Positions 18,290 to 26,982 of a DNA stretch of 64,000 nt are shown piece by piece. The notes below the pieces were generated by a model. The model saw nothing but the letters and a program-made list of their open reading frames with translations, made no database searches and was not told the DNA's origin. The stretch is from positions 248,001 to 312,000 of the forward strand of contig NZ_JAGGLR010000011.1 in the NCBI RefSeq assembly GCF_017874715.1, given 5' to 3'. Source of the DNA: Streptomyces iranensis. GTDB lineage: Bacteria; Actinomycetota; Actinomycetes; Streptomycetales; Streptomycetaceae. The translations under genes and the position numbers were made by a program. Numbering within the stretch: the first letter of the stretch is position 1; the number at the start of each line of letters is the position of its first letter.

Positions 18290-21112
18290 ATGTGGGAAAT
18301 GAACCAGATGGCGATCGTTGCGGAGGGTGGCCTCAGAGATCTGGCGCGCGCCCGCGAGCGGTTCTTGGAGGGCGAGCCGGTCGCGAGAGGCGTACGCAAC
18401 GTGATCCTTTCCTCGTGGCAGCGCTGCCGTTACCTGAGAATCTCTCCCAACGATGATGATCCCCTCTATCGGCAGGACTACGACACGACGAGTCGCCTTG
18501 TCCGCGCGGCTGGGCCCGTCCTCGACTGGCTGGCAGCGAAGATAGCGGGGACAGAGATGTTCGTGACCCTCACCGACGGGAAGGGCACCGCGCTCCAGCA
18601 TCGGTTCGGCGGCCCATCCATGATCAAACGACTCCGCCCGGTCCAAGCCGAACCAGGCTTCAACGTTGCCGAGCAGTTCGCCGGGACCAACGCTGTCGCC
18701 ATGGCCCTGGCGGAAAGACGACCGAGTTTCGTAGTCGGCGCCGAGCACTTCTCGGAATCCGGTCAGTCGGAAGCTTGTATTTCCTTCCCGCTGCGTGACC
18801 CCCTCGACGGGCATATCGAAGGCATCATCGACTTCGATTTCCCGGTGCATGACACGATTCCAATGCTGGAGTCCCTGATGCACAGGGCAGTCGAGGCCAT
18901 CGAACGGGGGCTATTGGAGCAGAGGTCGGCACGAGAGCGCGCACTGCTGCAGGCATACCTCGAGACCAGGAACCGTGCGAACACGCCGGATATGAAACCA
19001 GACGGGCAACATTTCCAGCTGGGCGAGCTGGCCGAGAGCACGTTGCACTGGCGTGACCAGATGTTGCTGAGAGAAAGGGCGGCTGAGCTGATTTCCTCGG
19101 GCCAGAAGGCGGCCATCGAGGTGCCCCTCTCCCACGGCCAGGCAGCCACCCTGCTGAGCCGGCCAGTCACAAGCGACTCCGGGGTGGTCGGTGTCGCCGT
19201 CGAGGCCGTTTTCGCCCGCGGCGGATCTGAACATCGTCTCGCTGTGGCCACTCCTGCCGAGGAACCGCCGGGTTCCACTCCACAGCGATCGACCCCGCCA
19301 GCGGTACCTCTCCTGGGTGTCACGCGCCCCCCTGGTGCGCCGCCGGAGCGTACGACACCCCGTCCCCCCAGCACGACTGGCGAGCGACTTCTCCTGGTCG
19401 GCGAGCCGGAGGTCGGGAAGATCGCCCTAGCGGCCCGCCGCCGTCTGGAACTGCTGTCCGACGCCAGCGCCCTTATCGGAACCACTCTCGACGTGACCCG
19501 CACCGCCCAAGAGCTCGCCGAGATAGCCGTGCCACGGTTCGCCGACATCGTCATCATCGACCTGAGTGACGCCGTGATCCGTGGAGAGGAATCCCCGGAG
19601 CCTCAAACCGATCTACGCCGCACAGTGAGCCACGGCGTCCGCGACGACTACCCATTCCATCCGGTCGGCGACCGGATCAGCTTCGCACCCGCCACGCCCC
19701 AAGCTCGCTGCCTGGCCAGCGGCCATCCCCAGCTGGAGTCTGACCTCAAGGCCGCCGCTGGATGGCTGTCTCAGGAACCCGAGCACTCTGAGGACACCAT
19801 CGTCGGCCACAACATCCACTCCCTCATCACCGCTCCTCTGAACGCTCGCGGCGTAGCCCTCGGCGTAGCGAGCTTCTACCGCTTGAAGGAACACGGCCCC
19901 TTCACAGAGGATGACTGCTCCCTGGCCCATGAACTCGCTGTCCGGGCTGCCCTGCCCATCGACAACGCTCGCCGTTACACCCGCGAACACACCATGGTCC
20001 TGGCCTTGCAACGCAGCCTCCTGCCTCACGACCTACCGGATCAGAACGCCGTCGAGGTCGCTTGCCGCTATCTGCCCGCGGAAGCCGGTGTCGGCGGGGA
20101 CTGGTTCGACGTCATCCCGCTGTCCGGTGCCCGCGTCGCCCTCGTCGTCGGTGACGTCGTCGGCCACGGTCTGCACGCCGCCGCCACCATGGGCCGGCTG
20201 CGCACTGCCATCCACAACTACTCCGCCCTGGATCTCGCCCCCGACGAACTCCTCACCCACCTCGACAAACTCGTGGGCCGACTCGACCAGGACGAGACCG
20301 CCACGGATGAAGAGAGCGCTACCGGCGGTGGAGTCATCGGCGCCACCTGCCTCTATGCCATATACGACCCCACCTCCCAGCGATGCAGCCTCGCCCGCGC
20401 CGGCCATCTGCCACCCGCGTTCGCCCACCCCGACGGCACCGTCACCTTCCCCGACCTACCCGCCGGACCGCCCCTCGGCCTGGGCGGCTTTCCCTTCGAA
20501 ACCGCCGATATACACATCCCAGAAGGCAGTCGGCTGCTCCTCTACACCAACGGACTCATCGACAACCGCCATGGCGACATCGACACCGTCCTCGACCGGC
20601 TGGGCCGCGACCTGTCACACTCCGGCCTCCTGCTGGAGGACTCCTGCCAGGTCGTCCTGGACGCCGTAGTACCCGACCACCGGCACGACGACATCGCCCT
20701 GCTCCTCGCGCGCACCCGTGCCCTGGACCCGGACCAGATCGCCCATTGGGACGTGCCCGCCGACCCCGCCGCCGTCTCCGACATCCGGGCCGCCGTCACC
20801 CGTAAGCTCAGCGACTGGAGGCTGGACGAGGTCGCGTTCACCACCGAATTGCTGCTCAGCGAACTGGTCACCAACGCCATCCGCTACGGAAGCGGACCCA
20901 TCCAGGTACGCCTGCTCCGCGATCGCTCGTTGATCTGTGAGGTTTCCGACACCAGCAGCACCTCCCCTCACCTGCGTCACGCGGCCAGCACCGACGAGGG
21001 CGGACGAGGCCTCTTCCTTGTCGCCCAGCTTGCCGAGGAGTGGGGCACCCGGTACACCGACAACGGCAAGATCATCTGGGCCGAGCAGCCGCTTCCGGCA
21101 TATGCCGTGTAA
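18290..21112 (+). CDS. AcoR-type sensor head fused to GAF, SpoIIE phosphatase and HATPase
   Basis: About 940 residues. The first ~220 resemble the sensory head of AcoR-type sigma-54 activators (ARERFL ... VILSSWQRCR, a GAF domain with VTLTDGKGTAL, and AGTNAVAMALAERRP, EACISFPLRDPLDGHIEGIIDF). A Pro-rich linker (~320-370) leads to a second GAF domain, then a SpoIIE/PP2C phosphatase (QRSLLP, GVGGDWFD, VVGDVVGHGLHAA) and a C-terminal HATPase with N box ELVTNAIRYG and G box GGRGLFLVAQLAEEWG. No DNA-binding or AAA+ domain. It probably senses a small molecule and acts through an anti-sigma/anti-anti-sigma switch. I start at ATG 18290, with GGAG 8 bases upstream; GTG 18245 is an alternative. Its position in the catabolic island suggests it senses the island's substrate. 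Confidence 0.85.
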   Translation: MWEMNQMAIVAEGGLRDLARARERFLEGEPVARGVRNVILSSWQRCRYLRISPNDDDPLYRQDYDTTSRLVRAAGPVLDWLAAKIAGTEMFVTLTDGKGTALQHRFGGPSMIKRLRPVQAEPGFNVAEQFAGTNAVAMALAERRPSFVVGAEHFSESGQSEACISFPLRDPLDGHIEGIIDFDFPVHDTIPMLESLMHRAVEAIERGLLEQRSARERALLQAYLETRNRANTPDMKPDGQHFQLGELAESTLHWRDQMLLRERAAELISSGQKAAIEVPLSHGQAATLLSRPVTSDSGVVGVAVEAVFARGGSEHRLAVATPAEEPPGSTPQRSTPPAVPLLGVTRPPGAPPERTTPRPPSTTGERLLLVGEPEVGKIALAARRRLELLSDASALIGTTLDVTRTAQELAEIAVPRFADIVIIDLSDAVIRGEESPEPQTDLRRTVSHGVRDDYPFHPVGDRISFAPATPQARCLASGHPQLESDLKAAAGWLSQEPEHSEDTIVGHNIHSLITAPLNARGVALGVASFYRLKEHGPFTEDDCSLAHELAVRAALPIDNARRYTREHTMVLALQRSLLPHDLPDQNAVEVACRYLPAEAGVGGDWFDVIPLSGARVALVVGDVVGHGLHAAATMGRLRTAIHNYSALDLAPDELLTHLDKLVGRLDQDETATDEESATGGGVIGATCLYAIYDPTSQRCSLARAGHLPPAFAHPDGTVTFPDLPAGPPLGLGGFPFETADIHIPEGSRLLLYTNGLIDNRHGDIDTVLDRLGRDLSHSGLLLEDSCQVVLDAVVPDHRHDDIALLLARTRALDPDQIAHWDVPADPAAVSDIRAAVTRKLSDWRLDEVAFTTELLLSELVTNAIRYGSGPIQVRLLRDRSLICEVSDTSSTSPHLRHAASTDEGGRGLFLVAQLAEEWGTRYTDNGKIIWAEQPLPAYAV

Positions 21113-21265
21113 AGCACGGCGGCCGTACGTCCAGACCAACGATCCGAACCTCGGGTTTCACGCAGACAGGGTGCGCTGACAGCTGGCGGTGCCTGCCGGG
21201 ATGCCGTGTGCGCGCCGGCACATCCCCTCCAGGAGGACACTTGACCTTGCCAAAAATGGTGAGTC

Positions 21266-21283
21266 CAACTAGCCTATTAGTTG
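21266..21283. promoter_or_regulatory. Inverted repeat upstream of racemase-family gene
   Basis: CAACTA (21266-21271) and TAGTTG (21278-21283) form perfect 6-bp arms around a 6-bp centre, 35 bp before the ATG of the proline-racemase-family gene. Candidate operator; the cognate regulator is not known, the GntR proteins nearby being the obvious candidates. Confidence 0.45.
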
Positions 21284-21317
21284 ATGTTCGCGTAACCGCT
21301 GGTGGGAAGGTGGCTCC

Positions 21318-22367
21318 ATGAGGTTCAGTCGTTCGCTGCACGTGGTTGACGCGCACGCCGAAGGCGAGTCCGGGAAGGTTGTCGTCGGGGGTCTGCCGCC
21401 GATACACGGCGAAACCGTGTTCGACAAGCGGCTGTACTTCGAGGAGCGCCACGACCAGTTGCGTAAACTGCTGCTGCAGGAGCCTCGCGGTGCGGTGTGG
21501 CACAACGCAAATGTCGTCGTGCCGTCAAACAACCCTCAGGCCGACATGGGTTTCATCATTCTGGAGTCCACGGAATACCCGGCGATGTCAGGTTCCAACA
21601 CGATGTGCGTTGCCACAGTGCTATTGGAGACCGGCATACTGCCGATGGCCGAGCCGGTGACTGACCTGGTGTTGGAGTCACCGGCGGGCCTGATCAAGGT
21701 TGAGTGTCACTGCGCGAACGGCAAGGTGGAACGGGTCAAGCTCGTCAACCAGCCCGCCTTCGTCTACCACAAGACCGCGTCCCTGGACGTACCGGGCCTG
21801 GGCATGCTGATCGTCGATGTGGCTTACGGCGGCATGACCTACGTGGTTGTTGATGCCGAAGCTGTCGGCTTCAAGCTTGATGTGAGTGAAGAAGCGGCAT
21901 TGTGCGAGGTCGGGCAGCGCATCAAGAAGGCGGGCGCTGAGCAGCTCGAGGTGGTCCACCCGGAGAACCCGCTCATCCCCGGCATCACGCAGACCCTGTT
22001 TGCCGGCCCACTCCACCACGGTCAGGACGAGTACGGAAATGAGATAGTCCACTCCAGGAATGCCGTCATCGTTTCCCCGGGGCGGGTCGACCGCTCCCCG
22101 TGCGGCACCGGCACTTCCGCCCGTGTGGCAGTTCTGCACGCCCATGGTCAGCTCAAGCCCGGCCAGCTGTTTCGCCATGAATCGCTCATCGGTAGCCTTT
22201 TCGACGCCCGGATCGAGGACACCGCCAGAGTCGGCCCTTACGAGGCTGTCGTGCCGAGTATTTCCGGGCGCGCTTGGATTACCTCGCTCAACCAGCTGGT
22301 GCTTGATCCCTCTGACCCCTTCCAGAGCGGCTTCGTCGTGGGAAGGCCCTGGGAGCCCGAGCGTTGA
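21318..22367 (+). CDS. Proline racemase / hydroxyproline epimerase family protein, Ser/Cys type
   Basis: 349-residue member of the proline racemase superfamily (starts VVDAHAEGESGKVVVGGLP). The usual first catalytic Cys in MCGHG is replaced: here MSGSN, with S91. The second catalytic Cys is kept, C262 in DRSPCGTGTSA. Known superfamily members include Cys/Cys racemases and epimerases, Cys/Thr trans-3-hydroxyproline dehydratases, and Ser/Cys variants associated with hydroxyproline-type substrates, so plain proline racemase is unlikely. GGAAGG precedes the ATG. Context (DapA-family lyase, aldehyde dehydrogenases, FCD-type GntR, amino acid permeases) fits hydroxyproline-like catabolism. Confidence 0.85.
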   Translation: MRFSRSLHVVDAHAEGESGKVVVGGLPPIHGETVFDKRLYFEERHDQLRKLLLQEPRGAVWHNANVVVPSNNPQADMGFIILESTEYPAMSGSNTMCVATVLLETGILPMAEPVTDLVLESPAGLIKVECHCANGKVERVKLVNQPAFVYHKTASLDVPGLGMLIVDVAYGGMTYVVVDAEAVGFKLDVSEEAALCEVGQRIKKAGAEQLEVVHPENPLIPGITQTLFAGPLHHGQDEYGNEIVHSRNAVIVSPGRVDRSPCGTGTSARVAVLHAHGQLKPGQLFRHESLIGSLFDARIEDTARVGPYEAVVPSISGRAWITSLNQLVLDPSDPFQSGFVVGRPWEPER

Positions 22368-22420
22368 TCCATTGATCCCAGCGGCTCCGCCCTCGTGAAT
22401 TTGCGCGGATTTGTCTCCCG

Positions 22421-23185
22421 TCAGTTCTGGGTGTCCAGCGGCATCAAAAAAGCAGGTAGCTTGCGCCGGGAGGTGCGCTGCAGCGCGTCTTCGACAATTG
22501 CTTCGAAGTGCGCCAGGTGACGCACCATTTCCCGTTCGATCTCGTCCGGGTCCCCCCGCATGAGTGCGGCCAGTGTCGCCTCATGCAGTTCGATGCCGGC
22601 TTCGAAGTCCTCGGTGGTGCGCAGCATCAATTCGTGAATCGGAGCGATCTCGGCCTCGAGGCCCTTCATCATGCGCTCCAGTGAAGGATTGCCCGCCGCG
22701 CGCCATATGATTCGGTGGAAAAGCTGTTCGGCCTGCTGAGACCGGGTCACGTCGTTACGCTGTTTGCGCATGAGCCGGATGGACCGCGCCATCTCGTCGT
22801 AGATCTGATCAGTGGCTCGCAATGCGGCCAGCTGTGCAACGCGCGGCTCTACGGCCTTGCGCGCCTCGAGGATGCGGAAGATTGCCTCGGGCGTCAAGTC
22901 GCCGGCGACTTCGTTGCCGTGCTCTTCCAGCGATTCGGGGATCCAGATGGAGATGACTTCGGCGTTGCCATTGCGTCCTTGACCGCTCTTGAGGACACCC
23001 GCCTCGGTGAGCCGACCGATGACGTGACTGATCGTGGGACGGGACACGTCCATCTGCGCTGCCAGGGCCCGCTCACCTGGTAGAACATCGCCCTCGCGCA
23101 GCTCGCCCGACTTGAGCCGGTCGAGTAGCTGCGCCATCACGTCGTGCGTGACCCGTCGTGAACGAACAGGGAAGAACTGGCGCAT
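22421..23185 (-). CDS. GntR-family regulator, FCD domain (copy 1)
   Basis: 254-residue regulator with an N-terminal winged HTH (SRRVTHDVMAQLLDRLKSGELREGDVLPGERALAAQMDVSRPTISHVIGRLTEAGVL) and an all-helical FCD effector domain (FRILEARKAVEPRVAQLAA ... HELMLRTTEDFEAGIELHEATLAAL). I start at the ATG 23185 (MRQFF) because AGGG lies 9 bases before it. It is nearly identical to the regulator at 36440-37216, residue for residue over the HTH with few changes. Convergent with the racemase-family gene, divergent from the APC permease at 23568. Confidence 0.93.
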   Translation of the reverse strand: MRQFFPVRSRRVTHDVMAQLLDRLKSGELREGDVLPGERALAAQMDVSRPTISHVIGRLTEAGVLKSGQGRNGNAEVISIWIPESLEEHGNEVAGDLTPEAIFRILEARKAVEPRVAQLAALRATDQIYDEMARSIRLMRKQRNDVTRSQQAEQLFHRIIWRAAGNPSLERMMKGLEAEIAPIHELMLRTTEDFEAGIELHEATLAALMRGDPDEIEREMVRHLAHFEAIVEDALQRTSRRKLPAFLMPLDTQN

Positions 23186-23223
23186 GGGTGGCATCCCTAT
23201 CACGAGGAACCTTGTATGGCCAC

Positions 23224-23235
23224 CTATGGTAATGC
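23224..23235 (-). promoter_or_regulatory. Candidate GntR operator half-site
   Basis: On the minus strand this reads GCATTACCATAG, matching in 11 of 12 positions GCATTACCGTAG at 36391-36402, which is half of a perfect palindrome before the paralogous GntR gene. Located 39 bases upstream of the first GntR start, so autoregulation is likely. The partner arm here is poor. Confidence 0.5.
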
Positions 23236-23385
23236 CTGCTCTGGCCGTCCTCCGCGGTCGTGGCCTGGCCGGTTGCCTGCAGAGCCGATGTTGAACGGGC
23301 TCGAACGATGTCTGTCGTGGCGCCCCTGGTTGTCGGTTTTTTCGTGATTCACAGCAAGGTGAAGCTCCGGTGGATCAAAAGTTAT

Positions 23386-23395
23386 CCATTAATGG
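23386..23395. promoter_or_regulatory. Palindrome CCATTAATGG upstream of APC permease
   Basis: Perfect 10-bp palindrome in an AT-rich island, 172 bases before the permease ATG; the related CCGTTAATGG precedes the other APC permease (17891-17900). Confidence 0.45.
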
Positions 23396-23567
23396 CTATG
23401 CAAGCTTACCTTCATCGGTCATCATCAGGCGGCAAGCAGGACTCGGGGGCGAGCCCCCTGGGGTCGGCAGATGCCGGCTCGCCTCAGGAGCGCCCTCTCT
23501 CCTTGAGTCAGTTCTCTCGCAATGGCTTCAGCCGCAGTGACGCATCGACGATCTAGGGCAGGTATCC

Positions 23568-25163
23568 ATGTCAGAAATAGATAAGCCCAGTAGGGAGCTG
23601 ACTCCCGAGGCCGAGCAGCTCAGGGCGCTCGGCTACGAGCAGCAGTTCGACCGCAAGATGGGCCTCTGGTCCAACTTTGCTCTCGGGTTCCTGTACCTCT
23701 CCCCGCTCGTCGGGGTTTTCTCCCTGTTCGCGCCAGGAGTGAGTACAGGCGGGCCGGTCTCGATCTACTGGATGCTCATCGTCGGAGCGGGCCAGTTCCT
23801 GGTTACCTTGGTGTTCGGCGAGGTGGTGTCGCAGTATCCGCTCGCTGGTGGGCTGTACCAGTGGGGACGCAGGCTCTGGAACGGTCGCTATGCATGGATC
23901 CTGTCCTGGATATACGTATTCGCGGTGATCGTCGCCATCACCACGACGGCGCTGTTCAGTCCGAACTTCGTGGTCGCACTGTTCTCCGACGCCACATCGC
24001 TGGACAGTGGGGCCAGCCCCCTGGCTCAGGCGCTGATCGCGACCGGCATGATCGTGGTCTGTCTGCTGCTGAATGTGGGCGGTACCAAGACCCTGTCGCA
24101 GATCGCCAAGGTCGGTCTCGTCGCCGAGCTGAGCGGTGTGATTCTCGTCGGGCTCTACCTTCTGCTGTTCAACCGGCATCAGCCCTTCTCGGTCTTCTTC
24201 GACACCCTCGGAGCCGGCGCCGATGGGGAGGGCTACGTCTGGGCGTTCCTCGGCTCCTCCATCGTCGGCCTGGTCCTCTGCTACGGCTTCGAGGCCTGCG
24301 GCGAGGTTGCGGAAGAGGTGCCCAACCCTGGTCGCCGCATCCCCTTGGCCATGCAGCTGACGGTGGTGGTGGGGTCGGTCTCGGCCTTCTTCTCCTTCTC
24401 CGGTTACCTGCTCGCCGCGCCTGATCTGCCGGCCATCGTCAGCGGCGACATCGACAACCCCATCCCCGCGATCCTCCTCTCCTCGCTGGGTGTCATCGGA
24501 ACGAAGATCTTCCTCGTCGTGGCGCTGATCTCGTTCATCGCCTGTGTGATGGGACAGCAAGCCGCCGCCAGCCGCCTGGTCTATTCGTTCGCCCGGGACA
24601 ACATGTTCCCCGGCAGCCAGCGCTTCGCCAAGATGTCGCAGAAGCGGCGCGTGCCGTTGAACGCTCTCGTCGCGGTCAACGTGCTGCCCATCTTCATCAT
24701 CGCCTTCGTGTACTTCCAGCCGGACTCACTGTTGCGGATCGCGGCGTTCCAGGTCCTCGGGGTGTACTGCGCGTTCCAGATGGTTGTGTTTGCCAGCTTG
24801 CGAATGCGTCTGAAGGGCTGGCGTCCCGCGGGGCAGTTCGCCCTGGGCAAGGCCGGTACTCCGATCACGATCGGAGCGTTGATCTACGGCGTGCTGGCGA
24901 TGGTACTGCTCGCGATGCCGACCGGAGACGGCCCCTTTTACGACCAGTGGATCGCGTTGATCGGCTTCGCCGTAGTCGCCGGTGCAGGCCTGGTCTACCT
25001 GTTCACGCGCAACCCGGACCGCAACAAGACTGGTCCTGAGGGCGACGCGATCGAGATTGCCGAGCGCATGCGCGCGACGGCGGCCGCGAGTCGGTCCGGA
25101 GACGACACCGGATCCCGCAGCCGTCGCAGCGGAGGAGAGGTACCGGAAGGGACTCAGCTGTGA
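23568..25163 (+). CDS. APC-superfamily amino acid/amine permease (copy 2)
   Basis: 531-residue transporter with about twelve hydrophobic segments. The N-terminus LRALGYEQQFDRKMGLWSNFALGFLYLSPLVGVFSLF and SQYPLAGGLYQWGRRLW mark it as an amino-acid/GABA/choline-type APC permease; CYGFEACGEVAEEVPNPGRRIPLAM is the conserved loop. The C-terminal ~50 residues are polar, Arg/Ser-rich and cytoplasmic. Likely importer for the compound degraded by the surrounding enzymes, divergent from the gntR copy 1. Confidence 0.88.
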   Translation: MSEIDKPSRELTPEAEQLRALGYEQQFDRKMGLWSNFALGFLYLSPLVGVFSLFAPGVSTGGPVSIYWMLIVGAGQFLVTLVFGEVVSQYPLAGGLYQWGRRLWNGRYAWILSWIYVFAVIVAITTTALFSPNFVVALFSDATSLDSGASPLAQALIATGMIVVCLLLNVGGTKTLSQIAKVGLVAELSGVILVGLYLLLFNRHQPFSVFFDTLGAGADGEGYVWAFLGSSIVGLVLCYGFEACGEVAEEVPNPGRRIPLAMQLTVVVGSVSAFFSFSGYLLAAPDLPAIVSGDIDNPIPAILLSSLGVIGTKIFLVVALISFIACVMGQQAAASRLVYSFARDNMFPGSQRFAKMSQKRRVPLNALVAVNVLPIFIIAFVYFQPDSLLRIAAFQVLGVYCAFQMVVFASLRMRLKGWRPAGQFALGKAGTPITIGALIYGVLAMVLLAMPTGDGPFYDQWIALIGFAVVAGAGLVYLFTRNPDRNKTGPEGDAIEIAERMRATAAASRSGDDTGSRSRRSGGEVPEGTQL

Positions 25164-25211
25164 CAGTGGACGTTCAGCTGGACGAATAGGATCTGGCCGT
25201 CTTGTCAGGAG

Positions 25212-25262
25212 GGCACGGAGACCACGCCCCCCCGTCTTGTGGAGTGGGAAGGTCTCCGTGCC
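25212..25262. terminator. Perfect 12-bp inverted repeat between convergent units
   Basis: GGCACGGAGACC (25212-25223) pairs exactly with GGTCTCCGTGCC (25251-25262) across a 27-base loop, 50 bases after the permease stop. No T-run follows. It may be a terminator for the permease transcript or a relic inverted repeat at the edge of the decayed region. Confidence 0.5.
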
Positions 25263-25459
25263 GACGACACAGAACCTCGGCGCAGTCGACCGGCTTCACC
25301 CCGAACCGTGAAACGGTGACGCGGAGGTGGCCGATCGCGGCCGCGGGCATGAGCCATGTTCCTGTTTGACTTTGCCGCGACTGGCAGTCGGCGACTGAGC
25401 AGTTGCCGCTCTTTGCATTGAGCTGCCTGATTGCGGTGTGTGGGTTGTGGTGGTGTGGG

Positions 25460-26013
25460 TCAGGGACGGGTGGTGAGTTGGATGAGGGCGTCGGCTGCGG
25501 GGCCGGAGGATGCGGGGTTCTGGCCAGTGATGAGAAGGCCGTCGCGGACGACGTAAGGCTGCCAGTCGTCGGTCTTGGTGTAGATGCCGCCGAGGCGGTT
25601 GAGTTCGTCTTCGACGAGGAAGGGGACGATGCCCGTGAGTCCGACCGCGTCTTCTTCGGAGTTGGCGAAGCCGGTGACCTGCTTGCCGTGGATGAGGGGC
25701 GTGCCGTCCCGCCGGGGTAGAAGACGGTGTCGAAGTCGTCGGCGGTAACGGAGTCCAGGCGCACGGTGTGGGCGAGTGCGTTGGTGGCTTCGGGGTCGGC
25801 TTCGAAGCGGCGGGTCTGGTCGGTCTGGGCGGCGGGTTCGTTGCTCTTGGGGTCGAGTGGGGGCTGGCCGCCCCTGGGGGAGGCGAGGGTGATGTCCCAG
25901 CCGGCTTCCCGGAAACGGTAGTAGGGGGCGGCGAGTTCCTCGAGCCAGAAGCCGGTGGTGCGGCCGGTGGCGCCGAGTTTGTCGTGAGAGGTGAGGACGA
26001 TGAGGACCTTCAT
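25460..26013 (-). pseudogene. DJ-1/PfpI family protein with internal deletion (broken)
   Basis: The first ~110 codons read as a normal DJ-1/PfpI (Hsp31-like) protein: MKVLIVLTSHDKLG, FWLEELAAPYYRFREAGWDITLASPRGG, then DFDTVFYPGG. At about 25708 the sequence jumps directly to the family's C-terminal part in another frame (GTPLIHGKQVTGFANSEEDAVGL ... VEDELNRLGGIYTKTDDWQPYVVRDGLLITGQNPASS, stop at 25460). The missing ~45-50 residues would carry the nucleophile elbow with the catalytic Cys (A-V-C-H). So the gene lost its active centre by an internal deletion that also shifted frame. It shares an operator-like element with the decayed tetR at 26158-26582. Confidence 0.85.
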
Positions 26014-26026
26014 GACATGCTCCTTC

Positions 26027-26041
26027 TAGTTGACCGGTCTA
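26027..26041. promoter_or_regulatory. TetR-type operator before the DJ-1-like pseudogene
   Basis: TAGTTGACCGGTCTA, an imperfect dyad (TAGnnGACCGGTCnnCTA type) 14 bases before the pseudogene start. Related to TAGACCAGTCGTCTA at 26583-26597 upstream of the adjacent tetR relic. Confidence 0.6.
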
Positions 26042-26157
26042 TTTTGTCAGGGCGTGTGTGGGGTCTTGTGCGCGGGGCTTTCCCGTCGGCCCGGGGCTGG
26101 TTTGGGGTGTGGGACTCCTGTGGGAGCCGGGCTCCTGCAAGTGCGGGAGTTGGCGGG

Positions 26158-26582
26158 TTAGCGCCGTGGCGGTATCGAGGGGGCGAGGCTGCGGTGGATC
26201 TTGGCCATGACGCTCGCGCCGAGCCACAGGTCGTACAGCAGCCGGGCGACGTCGTGGGGGGCGCTGCCGACGGAGAGGGATCCGTCCTTCAGGCCGTCGT
26301 TGATCGCCCGCGCGATGCGGTCGACGACCGCGTCCGTGCCCTCCTTCAGGGACAGGCGCATCGGCTCCGAAAGGTCGGCGACCTCGGCGCTGAGCTTCAC
26401 TGCCAGGCACTTGCCCTGGCAGTGGTCGAAGCTCTGCGTCTCCCGCCACTGCTGCCAGTAAGCCATCAGCCGCTCGGCGGCCGGCCGCCCGGAGACGGGG
26501 CGAGGATGCGGTCCATGTCCGCGACATGGTCCGCGAAGTAGCTCCTCAGTAGTGCTTCACCGAAAGCGTCCCTACATCGCAT
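26158..26582 (-). pseudogene. TetR-family regulator relic lacking its HTH
   Basis: The C-terminal two thirds are recognisable as a TetR ligand-binding domain of the YxaF/LmrA sort (RLMAYWQQWRETQSFDHCQGKCLAVKLSAEVADLS ... ARLLYDLWLGASVMAKIHRS). Upstream, the segment EALLRSYFADHVADMDRILA is in a different frame, the shift lying near 26500. Before it, only MRCRDAFG remains and the N-terminal DNA-binding domain is absent, although an operator-like dyad sits directly in front. So the gene has lost its HTH and carries a frameshift. It probably once repressed the neighbouring DJ-1-like gene. Confidence 0.8.
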
Positions 26583-26597
26583 TAGACCAGTCGTCTA
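26583..26597. promoter_or_regulatory. TetR-type operator before the tetR relic
   Basis: TAGACCAGTCGTCTA: 5-bp arms TAGAC and GTCTA around CAGTC. Very similar in layout to the element before the DJ-1-like pseudogene, consistent with a former autoregulated pair. Confidence 0.6.
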
Positions 26598-26635
26598 TAG
26601 GATTCAGGTGTGCTCGCCCGCGTCGGCCGGTTTTG

Positions 26636-26785
26636 TCAGAGTGAGGACGCCTCTGCCACCCGAGCGCTCGGCAACTCCGTGGAGGTGGGGGACACCTCGG
26701 TCCAGATGGCTTTCCCCGTCGACGCGTAGCGGGTTCCCCAGCGCTGCGTCAGCTGGGCCACGAGGGACGGCCCGCGGCCTCGGAG
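26636..26785 (-). pseudogene. C-terminal tail of an HATPase/anti-sigma kinase (relic)
   Basis: The frame reads RGRGPSLVAQLTQRWGTRYASTGKAIWTEVSP and ends at a stop, matching the final G-box and tail of Streptomyces SpoIIE/HATPase proteins; compare GGRGLFLVAQLAEEWGTRYTDNGKIIWAE at the end of the protein encoded at 18290-21112. Nothing recognisable precedes it in frame, so only the last ~45 codons of the gene survive. Confidence 0.7.
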
Positions 26786-26982
26786 ATGTTCCACGCGGTC
26801 CGCCCGATGACGATGACGGGCCGGGCTGGGTGACAGCGATGACTGATCGCCACCGCAGAGAGCCGCGTCCCTGCGACCGGGCTCGTTCACCAGGCGCTGA
26901 GCAGGGGAAACGGAGCGCGCTTTCGCAATGTTGACCAGGCCCGGCAACCCGGATTTCCAAGATCCCCGACAGCGTCGGACTC

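Larger units (their letters stand above)
23186..23567. other. Divergent intergenic region, gntR copy 1 and APC permease
   Basis: About 380 bases without a credible gene. It holds the GntR half-site described at 23224-23235 and a perfect 10-bp palindrome CCATTAATGG at 23386-23395 within an AT-rich patch (GTTATCCATTAATGGCTATG), a likely operator or promoter for the permease. A 98-codon open frame at 23260-23556 has no family resemblance and is not called. Confidence 0.55.

Noticed and set aside
17897..18290. Open frames on both strands in the permease/sensor intergenic region
   Set aside because: No family resemblance, no ribosome-binding site, and poor third-position GC pattern by eye.
23260..23556. 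98-codon plus-strand frame upstream of the APC permease
   Set aside because: No recognisable domain and it covers the likely operator region of the permease.
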